Positions 1-8,917 of a stretch of 64,000 nucleotides of DNA are shown one piece after another. The stretch spans positions 1 to 64,000 of the forward strand of contig WBUH01000014.1 in NCBI GenBank assembly GCA_008933805.1. Reading direction: 5' to 3'. The position numbers and the translations under genes are program-made. Position 1 is the stretch's first letter; the number at the start of each line of letters is the position of its first letter. The notes below the pieces were generated by a model. The model was not told the origin of the DNA and did no database searches. It saw only the letters and a list, made by a program, of their open reading frames with translations. The DNA is from Bacteroidota bacterium (lineage in GTDB: Bacteria; Bacteroidota; Bacteroidia; UBA8524).

Positions 1-13
1 AATCATATTATAT

Positions 14-1192
14 TTATTTAAGGAGCGTTTCACTATCAATTATATAACCGGCCTGTTCTGCAATTTCATCCGTGCCTGTAATACCGCCCAGCACTACTAT
101 CTTATTATTAACTTTTCCTCCTGGTTTGATTTCCCTTGCACTGAAAATATTGTTTTTGCCTGAATTCCCTGTTTTTATCCAAACTATTTTACGCTGGCCT
201 AAATCAATTACTGAAGATGCCGGGATAGTCATCAGCGGTTTTCCCTGTATATTTATTTCTGCTTCAATTATTGAATTAAGCCGCAGCACATTATCTGCGT
301 TATCAACATACAAACGAATACGGGTAAATTTTTGTCCTTTATCAAAAAACGGCTCCACAAAATCTGCCTTAGCCTTAATTTGCTTATTGCCAATTCCTTT
401 CAATATAGCAGCATCGCCCTGTTTTACAGTGCTTAATTCTTCAACACTGCCCATCATTATTCCCCAAACTTTTTGCAAGTCATTTATAGTAAATAATACC
501 TGGTCTTTATTAATATACATTCCCTCTCTCAACCGGTTATTTACTGCTACCCGGTCATCCTGGTTAGTTGATGGCATATTGCCCATACCTCCCGCTACGG
601 GGCTGGTTGGAGACATTTTGTTTAACCTTTCATTGGTTTCATCAGCAGGCAATATATAGCCGCTTTGGGGTGCATAAACAGATAATGTATGCGGTACTTT
701 TCCGCTTTTTTCAATTGCCGAAATCTGATTTTCTGTTAAGCCAAGCAGCAATAATTTTTCTTTTGCTTTAATAAGAAGTGAAGTTTCGTTTTGTTTTGCC
801 AGGTAAAGATATTCTTCAAGGTATTTGCTGATTTCAGGACTGTATAATTCCAGCAGCTGTTGCCCTTTATTTACCCACTGGTAAATATATTTTACATGTA
901 TCTTTTCAATTCGTCCGCCAATACGTGAGATAATTTTATTTGTCCGTCGTTCATCAGGCACAATATAACCGTTTATATTTTTGGTTGTATTTATTGAATC
1001 AATGATTGGGCGTACTGTACGTTGTGAAGAAACCACGGCTTTGCCCGGCAGCTCATTTACAGCAGAAGGCATAACCGGGTTTTGATGCGCAGAATGGTTT
1101 TCCTTTTTGTTATTACAGGCAATACAAGCCAAAATAACAAAAAGGAAAATAATAATTATGAAATCCCTATTTCCGCTCTGTTTCATATTCAT
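14..1192 (-). CDS. cusB: CusB-like RND efflux periplasmic adaptor (lipoprotein)
   Basis: Membrane-fusion protein that would link the CusA pump to the TolC-type channel for Cu(I)/Ag(I) export. The N-terminus has a hydrophobic stretch (residues 11-25) followed by two possible lipidation cysteines, C23 (I-L-A-C) and C26 (C-I-A-C), so it is probably a lipoprotein. The body shows the adaptor pattern: a barrel/lipoyl half around residues 70-100 (GYIVPDE, GGRIEKIHVKY), a helical hairpin, then 'VYAPQSGYI' and the barrel and membrane-proximal domains. A Met-rich loop (MSPTSPVAGGMGNMP, about residues 193-207) fits soft-metal binding. The usual CusF/YHS-type metal-binding domain is not seen here, and a DUF3347 domain that is often attached to such adaptors is a separate gene at 6179-6757. 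The start overlaps the upstream TolC gene by 26 nt, which implies translational coupling. It is the last gene of the cluster in the window. Confidence 0.9.
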   Translation of the reverse strand: MNMKQSGNRDFIIIIFLFVILACIACNNKKENHSAHQNPVMPSAVNELPGKAVVSSQRTVRPIIDSINTTKNINGYIVPDERRTNKIISRIGGRIEKIHVKYIYQWVNKGQQLLELYSPEISKYLEEYLYLAKQNETSLLIKAKEKLLLLGLTENQISAIEKSGKVPHTLSVYAPQSGYILPADETNERLNKMSPTSPVAGGMGNMPSTNQDDRVAVNNRLREGMYINKDQVLFTINDLQKVWGIMMGSVEELSTVKQGDAAILKGIGNKQIKAKADFVEPFFDKGQKFTRIRLYVDNADNVLRLNSIIEAEINIQGKPLMTIPASSVIDLGQRKIVWIKTGNSGKNNIFSAREIKPGGKVNNKIVVLGGITGTDEIAEQAGYIIDSETLLK

Positions 1193-2426
1193 ATTCTGCT
1201 TGTAGTTTTAATACCTGAGCCCATACGTCCTGTTTTTCCATTTTTTTCATCAAGAGCATTTCCCATGCATCCAGCAGCACAAAAAAGTCTCCTTTGTTTT
1301 GCCGGTATGCAAGCAGGTTGGCATCCATATTTTTTTCAAACGAAGGGATGATATTGTCCTGGTAATTAGTGAGCTGCCGCACTGTGTATTGCAACATGGC
1401 CAGCTTTTCGGCCTGCATCCGTTGTGCCATCAGTTGCATACTCTCCACTTCTTTTTGCATGGATTTGATTTCATACTGTGCTGATGCAATGCCTGATTTA
1501 TACATTTTTGACGACCACGGCGCAATAGGTATAGTTATCATACCCATAATGCTAAATTGGTTTTCCATACCAAACATTTGCATGTGCTGCACCTGCACCC
1601 CAAAATCGGGCTTGGAGAAGCTGGCCATATATTTTTGTTCGTTTCGCATAGTCTCTATAAGGCCAGTCATAGCTTTAATATCACTTCTTGAAAATGTATC
1701 CTGAACCGCCTTATAGTCTTTAAGCACAAGAGCCGTATCTATAGAAAATGTGGTATTAATATCCCGGTTCAAAAGCGTGTTTATAACAATATTGCTTTCA
1801 GTTATAATCCCTTCCTGCATCAGCCGCATGTTTTTCAGTTCTTCCATCTTCGCCCTTGCTTTATAAATAGTGGTAAGCTCAGTCTGGTTATATGTGTAGC
1901 GGTCTTCGGCAGTTACTATGAGCAGCGAAAGCAGTTGCTCGCTTTCGTTTAATATTTTCAGCTTGCTTGCTGCTATTTGACGCTGGTAATAATATAGTTT
2001 GGCAGCCGTGCGTAGCTCGTTTTTTGTCCATTCAGCCCTCTGTTGCTCCACCGCTCCCAACGATTGATAATATTCTTTTTTCGCATTTCTTTTTTGCGGG
2101 TTAGTTATCATCTGCTCCAGTGTAAACATTAACCCGGACTGGTTCATAGGGCCTTCCTCGTTCAGCATCATTAAATTGTATGGAAAACGACTAATGCCTG
2201 CTGAAAATGTTGGCGGCATAAGGGCGGTTGCCCCTTCGGCTTTTGAAGCATAAGCCTGTATCCTGTTTTCGTATTTCAGCACATCGGGATAGGTAGTTTC
2301 TACGCGGATGATTAATGAATCTAATGTTAATAAACCGGTATCCTGTGCATGCAACCCTGTGATTGGGCAAGCCCCAATTATTGAAAATATGAGTATTAAT
2401 ATTTTTGCCATATTATTCTTTAACAT
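1167..2426 (-). CDS. TolC-family outer membrane efflux protein (CusC-like)
   Basis: Outer-membrane channel subunit of the tripartite metal efflux system. The 419 residues start with a signal peptide (residues 1-27, ending 'LHAQ'). Two similar helical/strand halves typical of outer membrane efflux proteins follow (residues about 30-230 and 240-415), rich in Gln, Glu, Ala and Met. The high methionine content (for example 'MQMFGMENQFSIMGM', 'SMQKEVESMQLMAQRMQ') agrees with passage of Cu(I) or Ag(I). Its start overlaps the end of the CusA C-terminal ORF by 14 nt, and its end overlaps the cusB start by 26 nt. The order A-C-B is therefore one tightly packed transcription unit. Substrate is inferred from neighbours rather than from channel residues. 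Confidence 0.88.
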   Translation of the reverse strand: MLKNNMAKILILIFSIIGACPITGLHAQDTGLLTLDSLIIRVETTYPDVLKYENRIQAYASKAEGATALMPPTFSAGISRFPYNLMMLNEEGPMNQSGLMFTLEQMITNPQKRNAKKEYYQSLGAVEQQRAEWTKNELRTAAKLYYYQRQIAASKLKILNESEQLLSLLIVTAEDRYTYNQTELTTIYKARAKMEELKNMRLMQEGIITESNIVINTLLNRDINTTFSIDTALVLKDYKAVQDTFSRSDIKAMTGLIETMRNEQKYMASFSKPDFGVQVQHMQMFGMENQFSIMGMITIPIAPWSSKMYKSGIASAQYEIKSMQKEVESMQLMAQRMQAEKLAMLQYTVRQLTNYQDNIIPSFEKNMDANLLAYRQNKGDFFVLLDAWEMLLMKKMEKQDVWAQVLKLQAEYEYETERK

Positions 2427-4332
2427 TTAGTATGACCAACTTTCCATGTTTTCTCAATTCACGCTCTTTTACCAATTGGTAGATGACCGGCAGAACAATA
2501 AGCACAAACAGAGTCGACGATATTAAGCCGAATACAAAAGGTATAGTAATCGGCCTCATCACATCACTGCCCACCCCTGTGGATATTAATATAGGGAGCA
2601 ATCCTATCATATCTGCCATTACTGTCATCAGTTTTGGCCTTACACGCATTACAGCACCAGAGAAAACTGCTTCCCTGAGCTCATCTTTTGTGAGCGCGGT
2701 TGATTTTTTATCTTCAGTTTTATTTCGGATAGCTTCGTTCATATACACCAGCATAAGCACACCGGTTTCCACAGCTATGCCGAACAAGGCAATAAACCCT
2801 ACTGCAACTGCGATTGAAAAATTAACGTTAAAAAAATAAAGTGAATATACCCCGCCAATAAGGGCAAAAGGAATACTGGTGAGCACTATGAGCATTTCTT
2901 TTGCAGATCGGAAAGTGAAGTAAAGAACAAAAGCTATAATTAATAGTGTTATGGGAATAATTATTTTAAGCCGGTTTTCAGCCCGCACTTTATTTTCATA
3001 CTGCCCGCTCCAGGTGATATAATATCCGCTGGGGAGTTTTTTAAAATGCGCATCAATTTTTTCTTTGGCATCTTTTACTACGCTACCCAAATCTCTTCCG
3101 CGTACATTAAAAAGCACGGTGCCCCTTAGCATGGCATTTTCAGAATTTATCATAGGCGGCCCCTCGCTAATATTTATATCTGCAACGGCTGAAAGCGGAA
3201 TTACGCCATACTCAGGGGTTTTCAGCGGGATGCGCTTTAATTCTTCAATATCGTTTCTGAAATCCTGTGCAAAACGCAACGACACGCTGAAACGGCGACG
3301 GCCTTCTACGGTATTTGTAAGCGGCATTCCGCCCAATGCCGTTTCAATAATCATCTGCACCTCGTCAATACTAAGGTTGTATCGGGCTATTTTTTCGCGG
3401 CTTATTTCAATATCCAGGTATTTGCCGCCGGTAAGCTGTTCTACATATAAATCCGCAAGGCCCTCAATCCCCTTTAGTGCCTTTTCAACCTGTAACGAAA
3501 TATTGTATATCGTATCGAGGTTCTGGCCATAAATTTTTATTCCTACGTCAGTACGCACCCCGGTAGAAAGCATATTAATTCTGTTAATAATGGGCTGCGT
3601 CCACCCGTTGGTCACTCCGGGTATCTGCACTTTTTCATTCATTTCGGCAATCAGCTTTTCTTTGGTCATTCCGGCCCGCCATTCCGATTTAGGTTTCAGC
3701 AGTATAATTGTTTCAATCATACTTAACGGAGCATTGTCTGTTGCTGTATAGGCCCTCCCGGCTTTTCCCAGCACGTTTTCCACTTCCGGTATCGATTTAA
3801 GTACCCTGTCCTGTACCTGTAAAATACGGGTTATCTCGGTGTTGGATGCATCGGGCAGCGTTACGGGCATAAACAATATTGATCCTTCATCCAGCGGGGG
3901 CATAAATTCAGACCCCAGGCTCATCACAAAAGGAATGCTGCCCAGCATTATTATGGCTGTAATAGTTAGCACAGTTTTTTTCCAGCGCAGGCAAAGGCGG
4001 AGCACCGGGCTATATAACCGGATAAAAAAATTGGATACCGGATTTCGGCTTTCGGGCACCAAGCGCCCTTTTAATAGGGTGCGAAGCAGCATAGGGACAA
4101 CAAAAAGGGCCACTATTGCCGAGCCTATCATAGTAAAGGTTTTGGTGAGAACCAGCGGTGAGAATAGTTTTTTTTCCTGCCCGGTAAGAAAAAGAATGGG
4201 TGCAAAGGAAATGAGGGTGACCAGTATGGAGAAAAAAACAGCCCTCCCAACCATACGTGATGAACGCTCAATAATTTTGAGGCGTTCTTCTTCAGGTAAT
4301 TCGCGTGTGTGTCCTATTCTTGCTTTCCTCAT
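2413..4332 (-). CDS. cusA: CusA heavy-metal RND pump, C-terminal part (TM5-TM12)
   Basis: The C-terminal 639 residues of a CusA-type proton-driven metal pump. They cover TM5-TM12 and the second periplasmic loop. The three methionines of the E. coli CusA metal site (M573, M623, M672) are all present with the same spacing, as M155 (ILFMPV), M205 (LSMIET) and M254 (INMLSTG). Counterparts of the proton-relay residues E939 and K984 are E522 (AVETGV) and K567 (RVRPK). The ATG at 4332 shares one base with the TAA stop of the N-terminal ORF (TAATG). The reading frame upstream of this ATG is closed by TGA two codons away, so the ORF cannot be extended. It is either translated by reinitiation after the N-terminal piece, or one gene broken by a 1-nt indel or sequencing error. 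All functional residues I can check are kept. Confidence 0.9.
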   Translation of the reverse strand: MRKARIGHTRELPEEERLKIIERSSRMVGRAVFFSILVTLISFAPILFLTGQEKKLFSPLVLTKTFTMIGSAIVALFVVPMLLRTLLKGRLVPESRNPVSNFFIRLYSPVLRLCLRWKKTVLTITAIIMLGSIPFVMSLGSEFMPPLDEGSILFMPVTLPDASNTEITRILQVQDRVLKSIPEVENVLGKAGRAYTATDNAPLSMIETIILLKPKSEWRAGMTKEKLIAEMNEKVQIPGVTNGWTQPIINRINMLSTGVRTDVGIKIYGQNLDTIYNISLQVEKALKGIEGLADLYVEQLTGGKYLDIEISREKIARYNLSIDEVQMIIETALGGMPLTNTVEGRRRFSVSLRFAQDFRNDIEELKRIPLKTPEYGVIPLSAVADINISEGPPMINSENAMLRGTVLFNVRGRDLGSVVKDAKEKIDAHFKKLPSGYYITWSGQYENKVRAENRLKIIIPITLLIIAFVLYFTFRSAKEMLIVLTSIPFALIGGVYSLYFFNVNFSIAVAVGFIALFGIAVETGVLMLVYMNEAIRNKTEDKKSTALTKDELREAVFSGAVMRVRPKLMTVMADMIGLLPILISTGVGSDVMRPITIPFVFGLISSTLFVLIVLPVIYQLVKERELRKHGKLVILNVKE

Positions 4333-5606
4333 TATTCATCTGTTTTTACAACCGCTCTTACAAGGTCTTTGTAGGCGTTTTCTGTCATTACAATTCCGGC
4401 ATCTACCAAATCACCAATAGCTAATGCAACACCCCCTAACGACATTATGTTAAGTGTTATCCCGAATATTTTAACCAATGCAAAACCTATTAATACTGAG
4501 AGAGGGATGGTGATAATAACCACCATTGCACTGCGTACGTGAAAAAGAAAAATCAGAACCACTATAGAAACGATAATAATCTCTTCCCAAAGGGCTTCCT
4601 GTAGTGTTGCAATTGCAGCTTCTATCAGGTTACTGCGGTCGTATGCTATTTTTATTTTAACACCGGGAGGGAGGCCTTTTTCAACCTCGCCCAGGTGCTC
4701 TTTCACCCTGTCAATAACATCTTTTGCATTTTCTCCATAGCGCATTACAACAACTCCACCGGCTACGTCACCCTCTCCATTCTCGTCTGCAATACCCAGC
4801 CTCAAATCACTGCTCATTTGCACAGTGGCAATATCTTTCAGTTTCAGCGGTATGGATTTATAAGTCCCGATTCCAATTTCTTCTATGTCTCGTATATCTT
4901 TAATATACCCTAAGCCACGCAGCATGTAGCCCGTGTTGTTCATCTCAAAAATGCTTCCCCCGGCATCCCGGTTATTGGCTTTTAGTGCATTTGAAACATC
5001 CATAACTGAAATACCGTAATACACCAGTTTGTGCGGGTTGAGGCTTACCTGGTATTGCTTTTGGAAACCTCCAAAGGAGGCTACTTCACTCACTCCTTCC
5101 ACATTCTGAAGGGCAAATTTTACATACCAATCTTGTACGGCCCTTAATTCTCCTGCATCATAGCCATCGCCCTGCAATGTGTACCAGAAAACATGGCCCA
5201 CACCAGTACCGTCAGGGCCAAGTGAAGGGGTAACCCCTTGCGGTAAAAAACGCTGGGCATAATTCAACCGTTCTAATACACGGGTACGCGCCCAGTATAT
5301 TTCAGCATCGTCATTAAACACCAGGAATATGAAACTCATGCCAAACATAGAGGCTGCACGAACGGCCTTAATTTGGGGAATGCCCTGTAAATTGGAGACC
5401 AGCGGAAAAGTTACCTGGTCTTCCATAATCTGTGGGTTGCGACCCATCCATTCGGTAAAAATGATAACTTGGTTTTCCGATAAATCAGGGATGGCATCAA
5501 CAGGTGTATTTATCATTGCGTAAATACCGCCTGCGGCAATTAAAACAATGCCTGCCCACACAAAAAAGCGGTTGTGCATTGACCATGATATTATTTTTTC
5601 AATCAT
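4332..5606 (-). CDS. cusA: CusA heavy-metal RND pump, N-terminal part (TM1-TM4)
   Basis: The first 424 residues of the CusA-type pump: TM1 (residues about 11-32), the first large periplasmic domain, and TM2-TM4. Family motifs include 'TPVDAIPDLSENQVI' after TM1 and 'DLVDAGIVMTEN' in TM4. D402 matches the proton-relay D405 of E. coli CusA. The protein stops directly after TM4, in the cytoplasmic loop before TM5. An RND pump could in principle be cut there without breaking a membrane segment. The gene starts 22 nt after the SRPBCC gene ends. The two parts add up to 1063 residues, close to the 1047 of E. coli CusA. Confidence 0.9.
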   Translation of the reverse strand: MIEKIISWSMHNRFFVWAGIVLIAAGGIYAMINTPVDAIPDLSENQVIIFTEWMGRNPQIMEDQVTFPLVSNLQGIPQIKAVRAASMFGMSFIFLVFNDDAEIYWARTRVLERLNYAQRFLPQGVTPSLGPDGTGVGHVFWYTLQGDGYDAGELRAVQDWYVKFALQNVEGVSEVASFGGFQKQYQVSLNPHKLVYYGISVMDVSNALKANNRDAGGSIFEMNNTGYMLRGLGYIKDIRDIEEIGIGTYKSIPLKLKDIATVQMSSDLRLGIADENGEGDVAGGVVVMRYGENAKDVIDRVKEHLGEVEKGLPPGVKIKIAYDRSNLIEAAIATLQEALWEEIIIVSIVVLIFLFHVRSAMVVIITIPLSVLIGFALVKIFGITLNIMSLGGVALAIGDLVDAGIVMTENAYKDLVRAVVKTDE

Positions 5607-5627
5607 TTGTCGTGTTATGTAGTTATA

Positions 5628-6134
5628 TTACCTATGTGGCGTAAATTCTGCATCGGGTGTTGCCAGTGTTTTTTTGGCATCGGTAAGCATACTGTTGAGA
5701 CACCACCTGCCATACCAATCTGCTGCCAAAAAAGAAAGTATGCGGTAAAAAAAATCTTTTGGTTTTTCATAGCTGATGGATAATTCAGCTTGTGTCACTT
5801 GATTGGTTTGTGATACATCCAGGTGCATCCTGAACCACGAATAAATAATGAGTTTTGTTTCGCCAATGGTTTCCCAGGTTTTTTCTTTGCCCTGAATCCA
5901 TTTGGTAACCTCAACAGTAAAATCCATTTTCATTCCCGTCATTTTCCCGGTCCAGCGATATTTTGTTCCTAAACCGGTATGGTTTTGTGTAAGGAAACTC
6001 AAATCGAACTTACTGCCCATCATCATACCTGATGATTGGGTCATGTGCATTCCTGTTACGCCTAAATCGTCAATAACCCGGAATACCCTTTCAGGCGGGG
6101 CAGTGTAATTCATTATTTTTTTTATAGTTTTCAT
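5628..6134 (-). CDS. SRPBCC-family protein, methionine-rich
   Basis: A 168-residue START/Bet v1-like (SRPBCC) protein. It opens in the way of polyketide-cyclase-type members ('YTAPPERVFRVIDDLG'), continues with a beta-rich middle (TKYRWTGKMTGMKMDFTVEVTKW), and ends with a long helix (about residues 130-155). There is no signal peptide, so it should be cytoplasmic. The methionine run 'MHMTQSSGMMMG' (residues about 29-40) is unusual and, given the neighbours, may bind copper; this is inference. It lies 22 nt upstream of the CusA N-terminal ORF and about 44 nt after the DUF3347 gene, in the same orientation. Its precise role is unknown. Fold assignment is reasonably secure; the metal role is not. 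Confidence 0.72.
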   Translation of the reverse strand: MKTIKKIMNYTAPPERVFRVIDDLGVTGMHMTQSSGMMMGSKFDLSFLTQNHTGLGTKYRWTGKMTGMKMDFTVEVTKWIQGKEKTWETIGETKLIIYSWFRMHLDVSQTNQVTQAELSISYEKPKDFFYRILSFLAADWYGRWCLNSMLTDAKKTLATPDAEFTPHR

Positions 6135-6178
6135 TCACAAGCGACAAAAAGTTATTTAACCGCAAGGGGAGAGGGGCA

Positions 6179-6757
6179 TCATCGTTTTATTATTTCTTTA
6201 GTCTCACCGCAATTAAGCATCTCGTCACCAAAATAAGGGTTGCTTATTTCTTCCTTCTCGCTCAGCCAGTAACCTCCCTTATCGGCGTTTGCCATCGGGC
6301 AGTAATCATAGTACAGTGTTTTTTCACCGCCAAAGGCTTTGGCAAGGGCATACACCCCATTGGTAAGTCCCCCAAGGTGTTCGCGCTGGTGTTTTATGTC
6401 GCCTGTTTCAGCAATATGTTGTGCGTTTTCTTTTATTATTCCGGTTTGGGTATCAAAAATAGTTTTTTGTTCAGCCGTAAGTTTTGATACGTCCACGGCA
6501 TTAATAGTACTCAAAATACCTTGCGCCCCTGCTTTTGCCTCATTTTGGTCAGCAGCAACCAATCCGTTTTTTAGATGAAAATAATGCTGAAAAACCGCAT
6601 TTATTTGTTCAGCTACGGTGTTGTCAACATTTTTGAAGGTTGTAGAACTCACGGCAGGAGTATCAGTACTTTCATTTTGGTTGCTTTTTTTATTGCCACA
6701 GGCAACGGCTAATAGTATTGTAGCAACGGTAATGCTAACGATTATTATTTTATTCAT
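6179..6757 (-). CDS. DUF3347-domain lipoprotein (CusB-associated)
   Basis: A 192-residue lipoprotein with the lipobox A-V-A-C20 after a hydrophobic leader. From about residue 40 it carries a DUF3347 domain: a helical region ('VFQHYFHLKNGLVAAD') and the characteristic C-terminal part with 'YCPMAN', 'GGYWLSE' and 'NPYFGDEMLNCG'. In Bacteroidota this domain is either fused to CusB-type adaptors or encoded beside them. The C-x-M and C-x-C-like positions are candidate soft-metal ligands. The gene sits 44 nt before the SRPBCC gene and 11 nt after the DUF2231 gene, in one transcription unit. The likely role is periplasmic metal binding or delivery to the efflux adaptor, inferred from context. Confidence 0.85.
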   Translation of the reverse strand: MNKIIIVSITVATILLAVACGNKKSNQNESTDTPAVSSTTFKNVDNTVAEQINAVFQHYFHLKNGLVAADQNEAKAGAQGILSTINAVDVSKLTAEQKTIFDTQTGIIKENAQHIAETGDIKHQREHLGGLTNGVYALAKAFGGEKTLYYDYCPMANADKGGYWLSEKEEISNPYFGDEMLNCGETKEIIKR

Positions 6758-6768
6758 ATTATTAATTT

Positions 6769-7341
6769 TTAAGGGTTATGATTTTCTAAATAATTTCCTT
6801 TTGGGCCAATTCCAAACTTGTGAACAAGTTCAGCACCGTGATGCCCAGTAATACTTATGGTGACGGCAGAAGCCAAAAGCAGCAGGGTTGTAATTATTTC
6901 CATGCCTTTTTTCTTTCTATACAAGGAAAAAATCTTTAACAGCGCAGCACCACCGGCAAGCCAAATTGTGATAGTGGCATATAGTTCGTGTTTTTTAAGT
7001 AAATCGGATGCTACAGGACTTAGGGCAACTGTATGAGGATGAAAATTATAAGATGCCAAAAATCCACCTGCTGTTCCGCAAACTGTGAGAAACACTATTA
7101 TAACGTGAAGTTCTTTTTGTTTTTTACGAAGTGAAAAAAACTGCAGAAGGGATGCGGCAATAAGTAATGCAATTGGAAAATGAACAATTAACGGGTGTAA
7201 TGTTGGAAACTCATTTATACCTACGGGTAATGTTACCGATGAAGTATCACTATGGGAATGCCCGTTGTGTGCTTTAACCAATTCTACGCTTAATAGAAAA
7301 AGTATAAGCAGTATTATTGATTTATTCATTTTATAATTCAT
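6769..7341 (-). CDS. DUF2231-like four-helix membrane protein
   Basis: A 190-residue protein with a signal sequence (residues 1-24), a short His-rich stretch ('AHNGHSHSD') and four predicted membrane helices at about residues 51-68, 78-95, 117-138 and 146-165. The 'LHPLIVHFPIALLI' segment is the signature of the DUF2231 family. Histidines inside or next to the helices (HPLIVHF, GHHGAE) could bind haem or metal; this is a suggestion only. The gene lies between a beta-propeller lipoprotein and a DUF3347 lipoprotein on the same strand with short spacing, so it belongs to the copper cluster. An alternative start is the Met at residue 5. Function unknown. Confidence 0.75.
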   Translation of the reverse strand: MNYKMNKSIILLILFLLSVELVKAHNGHSHSDTSSVTLPVGINEFPTLHPLIVHFPIALLIAASLLQFFSLRKKQKELHVIIVFLTVCGTAGGFLASYNFHPHTVALSPVASDLLKKHELYATITIWLAGGAALLKIFSLYRKKKGMEIITTLLLLASAVTISITGHHGAELVHKFGIGPKGNYLENHNP

Positions 7342-7369
7342 CTTGCAAGCTCCTTTTCCTTTTATCCAA

Positions 7370-8491
7370 TTAATTAGGGTCGACCCTGAATATTTCGCTA
7401 CTGTTTGCGTTTACAAACCACAGCTTGTTATCCGGCCCAAGTTTTATTCCCATAATCCCCGGTTTTCCAGTATTAATCCGTGCAAGTTCCTTTTTTGTAG
7501 CAATGTCGTAGCAGATAATATCGCCGGTTTCATAATCAGTCACAAACAAACGGTTTCCGTTTATTTCAATACCGCAAGGCTGTTTTAGGCCTTCGTTTAT
7601 TACTATCTCACGATTTACACCTTCAATTTTCCAATGCTGGGCCAAAGGTTCATTTTTCAAAGGCAAATCGGCAGTTTTATTGCCTGTTGTAATATCCATC
7701 CGGAGTATTTGTTTATTTCCCCCGTCCACTATATACAGCCAGCGTTTATCCTTATCAAAGGCAAGGTGGCTGGGTACAGCTGGATTTCTTTTTACTACTA
7801 CTTCAGTATAACGGTGTATGTTTCCATTAGAGTGGTCATCATTACCTGGGCCGTGGTCGCCGTTAAAATTATAGCGGCATATATATTTATTATAACCATC
7901 AAAAACCCAGTAAATATTATCCTTTTCATTTGCAATGCCCATTGCAAAAGGGCTTCCGTGCAGCATATCGAGGTGACTTCCGTTACCGCCTGATGGTTTT
8001 GCATAAATAGTAAGATTGCCCGACCAAAGGCTTGGTCCTGTATAAGTACCGCCGTTATGGTTAGCATCCAATACATTGGGGCTCGTGGCCCAGTTTCCAT
8101 TATTGCTGAATGATATAGCAGACGGCAGTGACATAAAATGCCATGCATTACCATCCTGTCTGTAATCATATTGCTGGCCGGGTGTTCCGGGTTGGGTTAT
8201 CATTACTGTACTGCCTCCAATAGCTTCAATTCCTTTATTTATAATCCAAAGTTCATTTTGGCGGGTAGGATTAAAATCAAGGTCTTGTGGGCTACTGATT
8301 TTTGAACTATTGTTTGCAATCAGTGTATAAACAGGGGATGTTTCCCCATATTTATCTACAGTATTTTCACTGAAAAATTCAGGCACTGTGTTCACTTTCG
8401 CCGGTTCGGGAGTTGTATTACGTTCTTTTTTACATGCTCCAACAATAAGCAGCGCAAAAACTATCAGTGGAATTATTTTTTTATTTTTCAT
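7370..8491 (-). CDS. Beta-propeller (NHL/SMP-30-like) lipoprotein
   Basis: A 373-residue lipoprotein (lipobox V-G-A-C20) with repeated beta-propeller blades. Repeating elements such as 'PQDLDFNPTRQNELWIINKG', 'PSHLAFDKDKRWLYIVDGG', 'QPCGIEINGNRLFVTDYETG' and 'IMGIKLGPDNKLWFVNANS' each have a hydrophobic strand and a D/N-G turn, as in NHL or SMP-30 propellers. A Gly/His/Asp-rich loop near the middle ('NFNGDHGPGNDDHSNGN') might bind metal. It lies between the haem c lipoprotein (12 nt away) and the DUF2231 gene (28 nt away). Such proteins often sit next to periplasmic electron-transfer or sensing proteins, but no catalytic residues can be named here. Specific role unknown. Confidence 0.72.
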   Translation of the reverse strand: MKNKKIIPLIVFALLIVGACKKERNTTPEPAKVNTVPEFFSENTVDKYGETSPVYTLIANNSSKISSPQDLDFNPTRQNELWIINKGIEAIGGSTVMITQPGTPGQQYDYRQDGNAWHFMSLPSAISFSNNGNWATSPNVLDANHNGGTYTGPSLWSGNLTIYAKPSGGNGSHLDMLHGSPFAMGIANEKDNIYWVFDGYNKYICRYNFNGDHGPGNDDHSNGNIHRYTEVVVKRNPAVPSHLAFDKDKRWLYIVDGGNKQILRMDITTGNKTADLPLKNEPLAQHWKIEGVNREIVINEGLKQPCGIEINGNRLFVTDYETGDIICYDIATKKELARINTGKPGIMGIKLGPDNKLWFVNANSSEIFRVDPN

Positions 8492-8503
8492 ACACTATTA
8501 AAA

Positions 8504-8890
8504 TTATTTACAACTTTTTTTTGAGCCCTGCATTATCCATTTGGCAATCAAATCAATGTATTCTTGTTTCATTCTGCCTGACGGTGGCATGCTATTTTGT
8601 GAAACAGTATCTGTGATCATTTGATAAAGAGGGCTTCTTTCAAGCATACCCGGAATAGCAAACAACCTTACATCGTCATACGTTTCTAAAATGATTTCTT
8701 CTGTTGCGCTATCTTTTGAGTGGCAAGGCATACAGTTTTGATCTATAATAGCTTTTATATGCTCGTCATAACAAACAGAATCACTAACCGACACTTGTGG
8801 TTTATTTTGGGTATCGTTGTTTTTTTTGCATGCACCTAAATAAACAACAAATCCAATAATGACAATAGGAATACGGGCTTTCACATTCAT
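8504..8890 (-). CDS. Mono-haem cytochrome c-like lipoprotein
   Basis: A 128-residue lipoprotein (lipobox L-G-A-C21). It has one haem c attachment motif, C53-M-P-C56-H57, and a candidate distal ligand M101 in 'SMPPSG', the usual arrangement in small class I-type and planctomycete-type cytochrome domains. It would be anchored facing the periplasm and carry electrons. It follows the thioredoxin-like gene by 27 nt and precedes the beta-propeller lipoprotein by 12 nt. One possible role is to accept electrons in step with the multicopper oxidase upstream, but this is inferred from the neighbourhood only. The haem motif itself is read directly from the sequence. Confidence 0.82.
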   Translation of the reverse strand: MNVKARIPIVIIGFVVYLGACKKNNDTQNKPQVSVSDSVCYDEHIKAIIDQNCMPCHSKDSATEEIILETYDDVRLFAIPGMLERSPLYQMITDTVSQNSMPPSGRMKQEYIDLIAKWIMQGSKKSCK

Positions 8891-8917
8891 GCGCAGGGTT
8901 TACTATATTCTAATGAA

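Noticed and set aside
72-659. 195-codon open frame on the plus strand
   Set aside because: Antisense to cusB with no start signal or domain; the minus-strand adaptor is convincing.
4325-4345. Classical -1 programmed frameshift site in cusA
   Set aside because: No X-XXY-YYZ slippery heptamer and no obvious downstream stem are visible at the junction; coupling or an indel is more likely, though a frameshift is not excluded.
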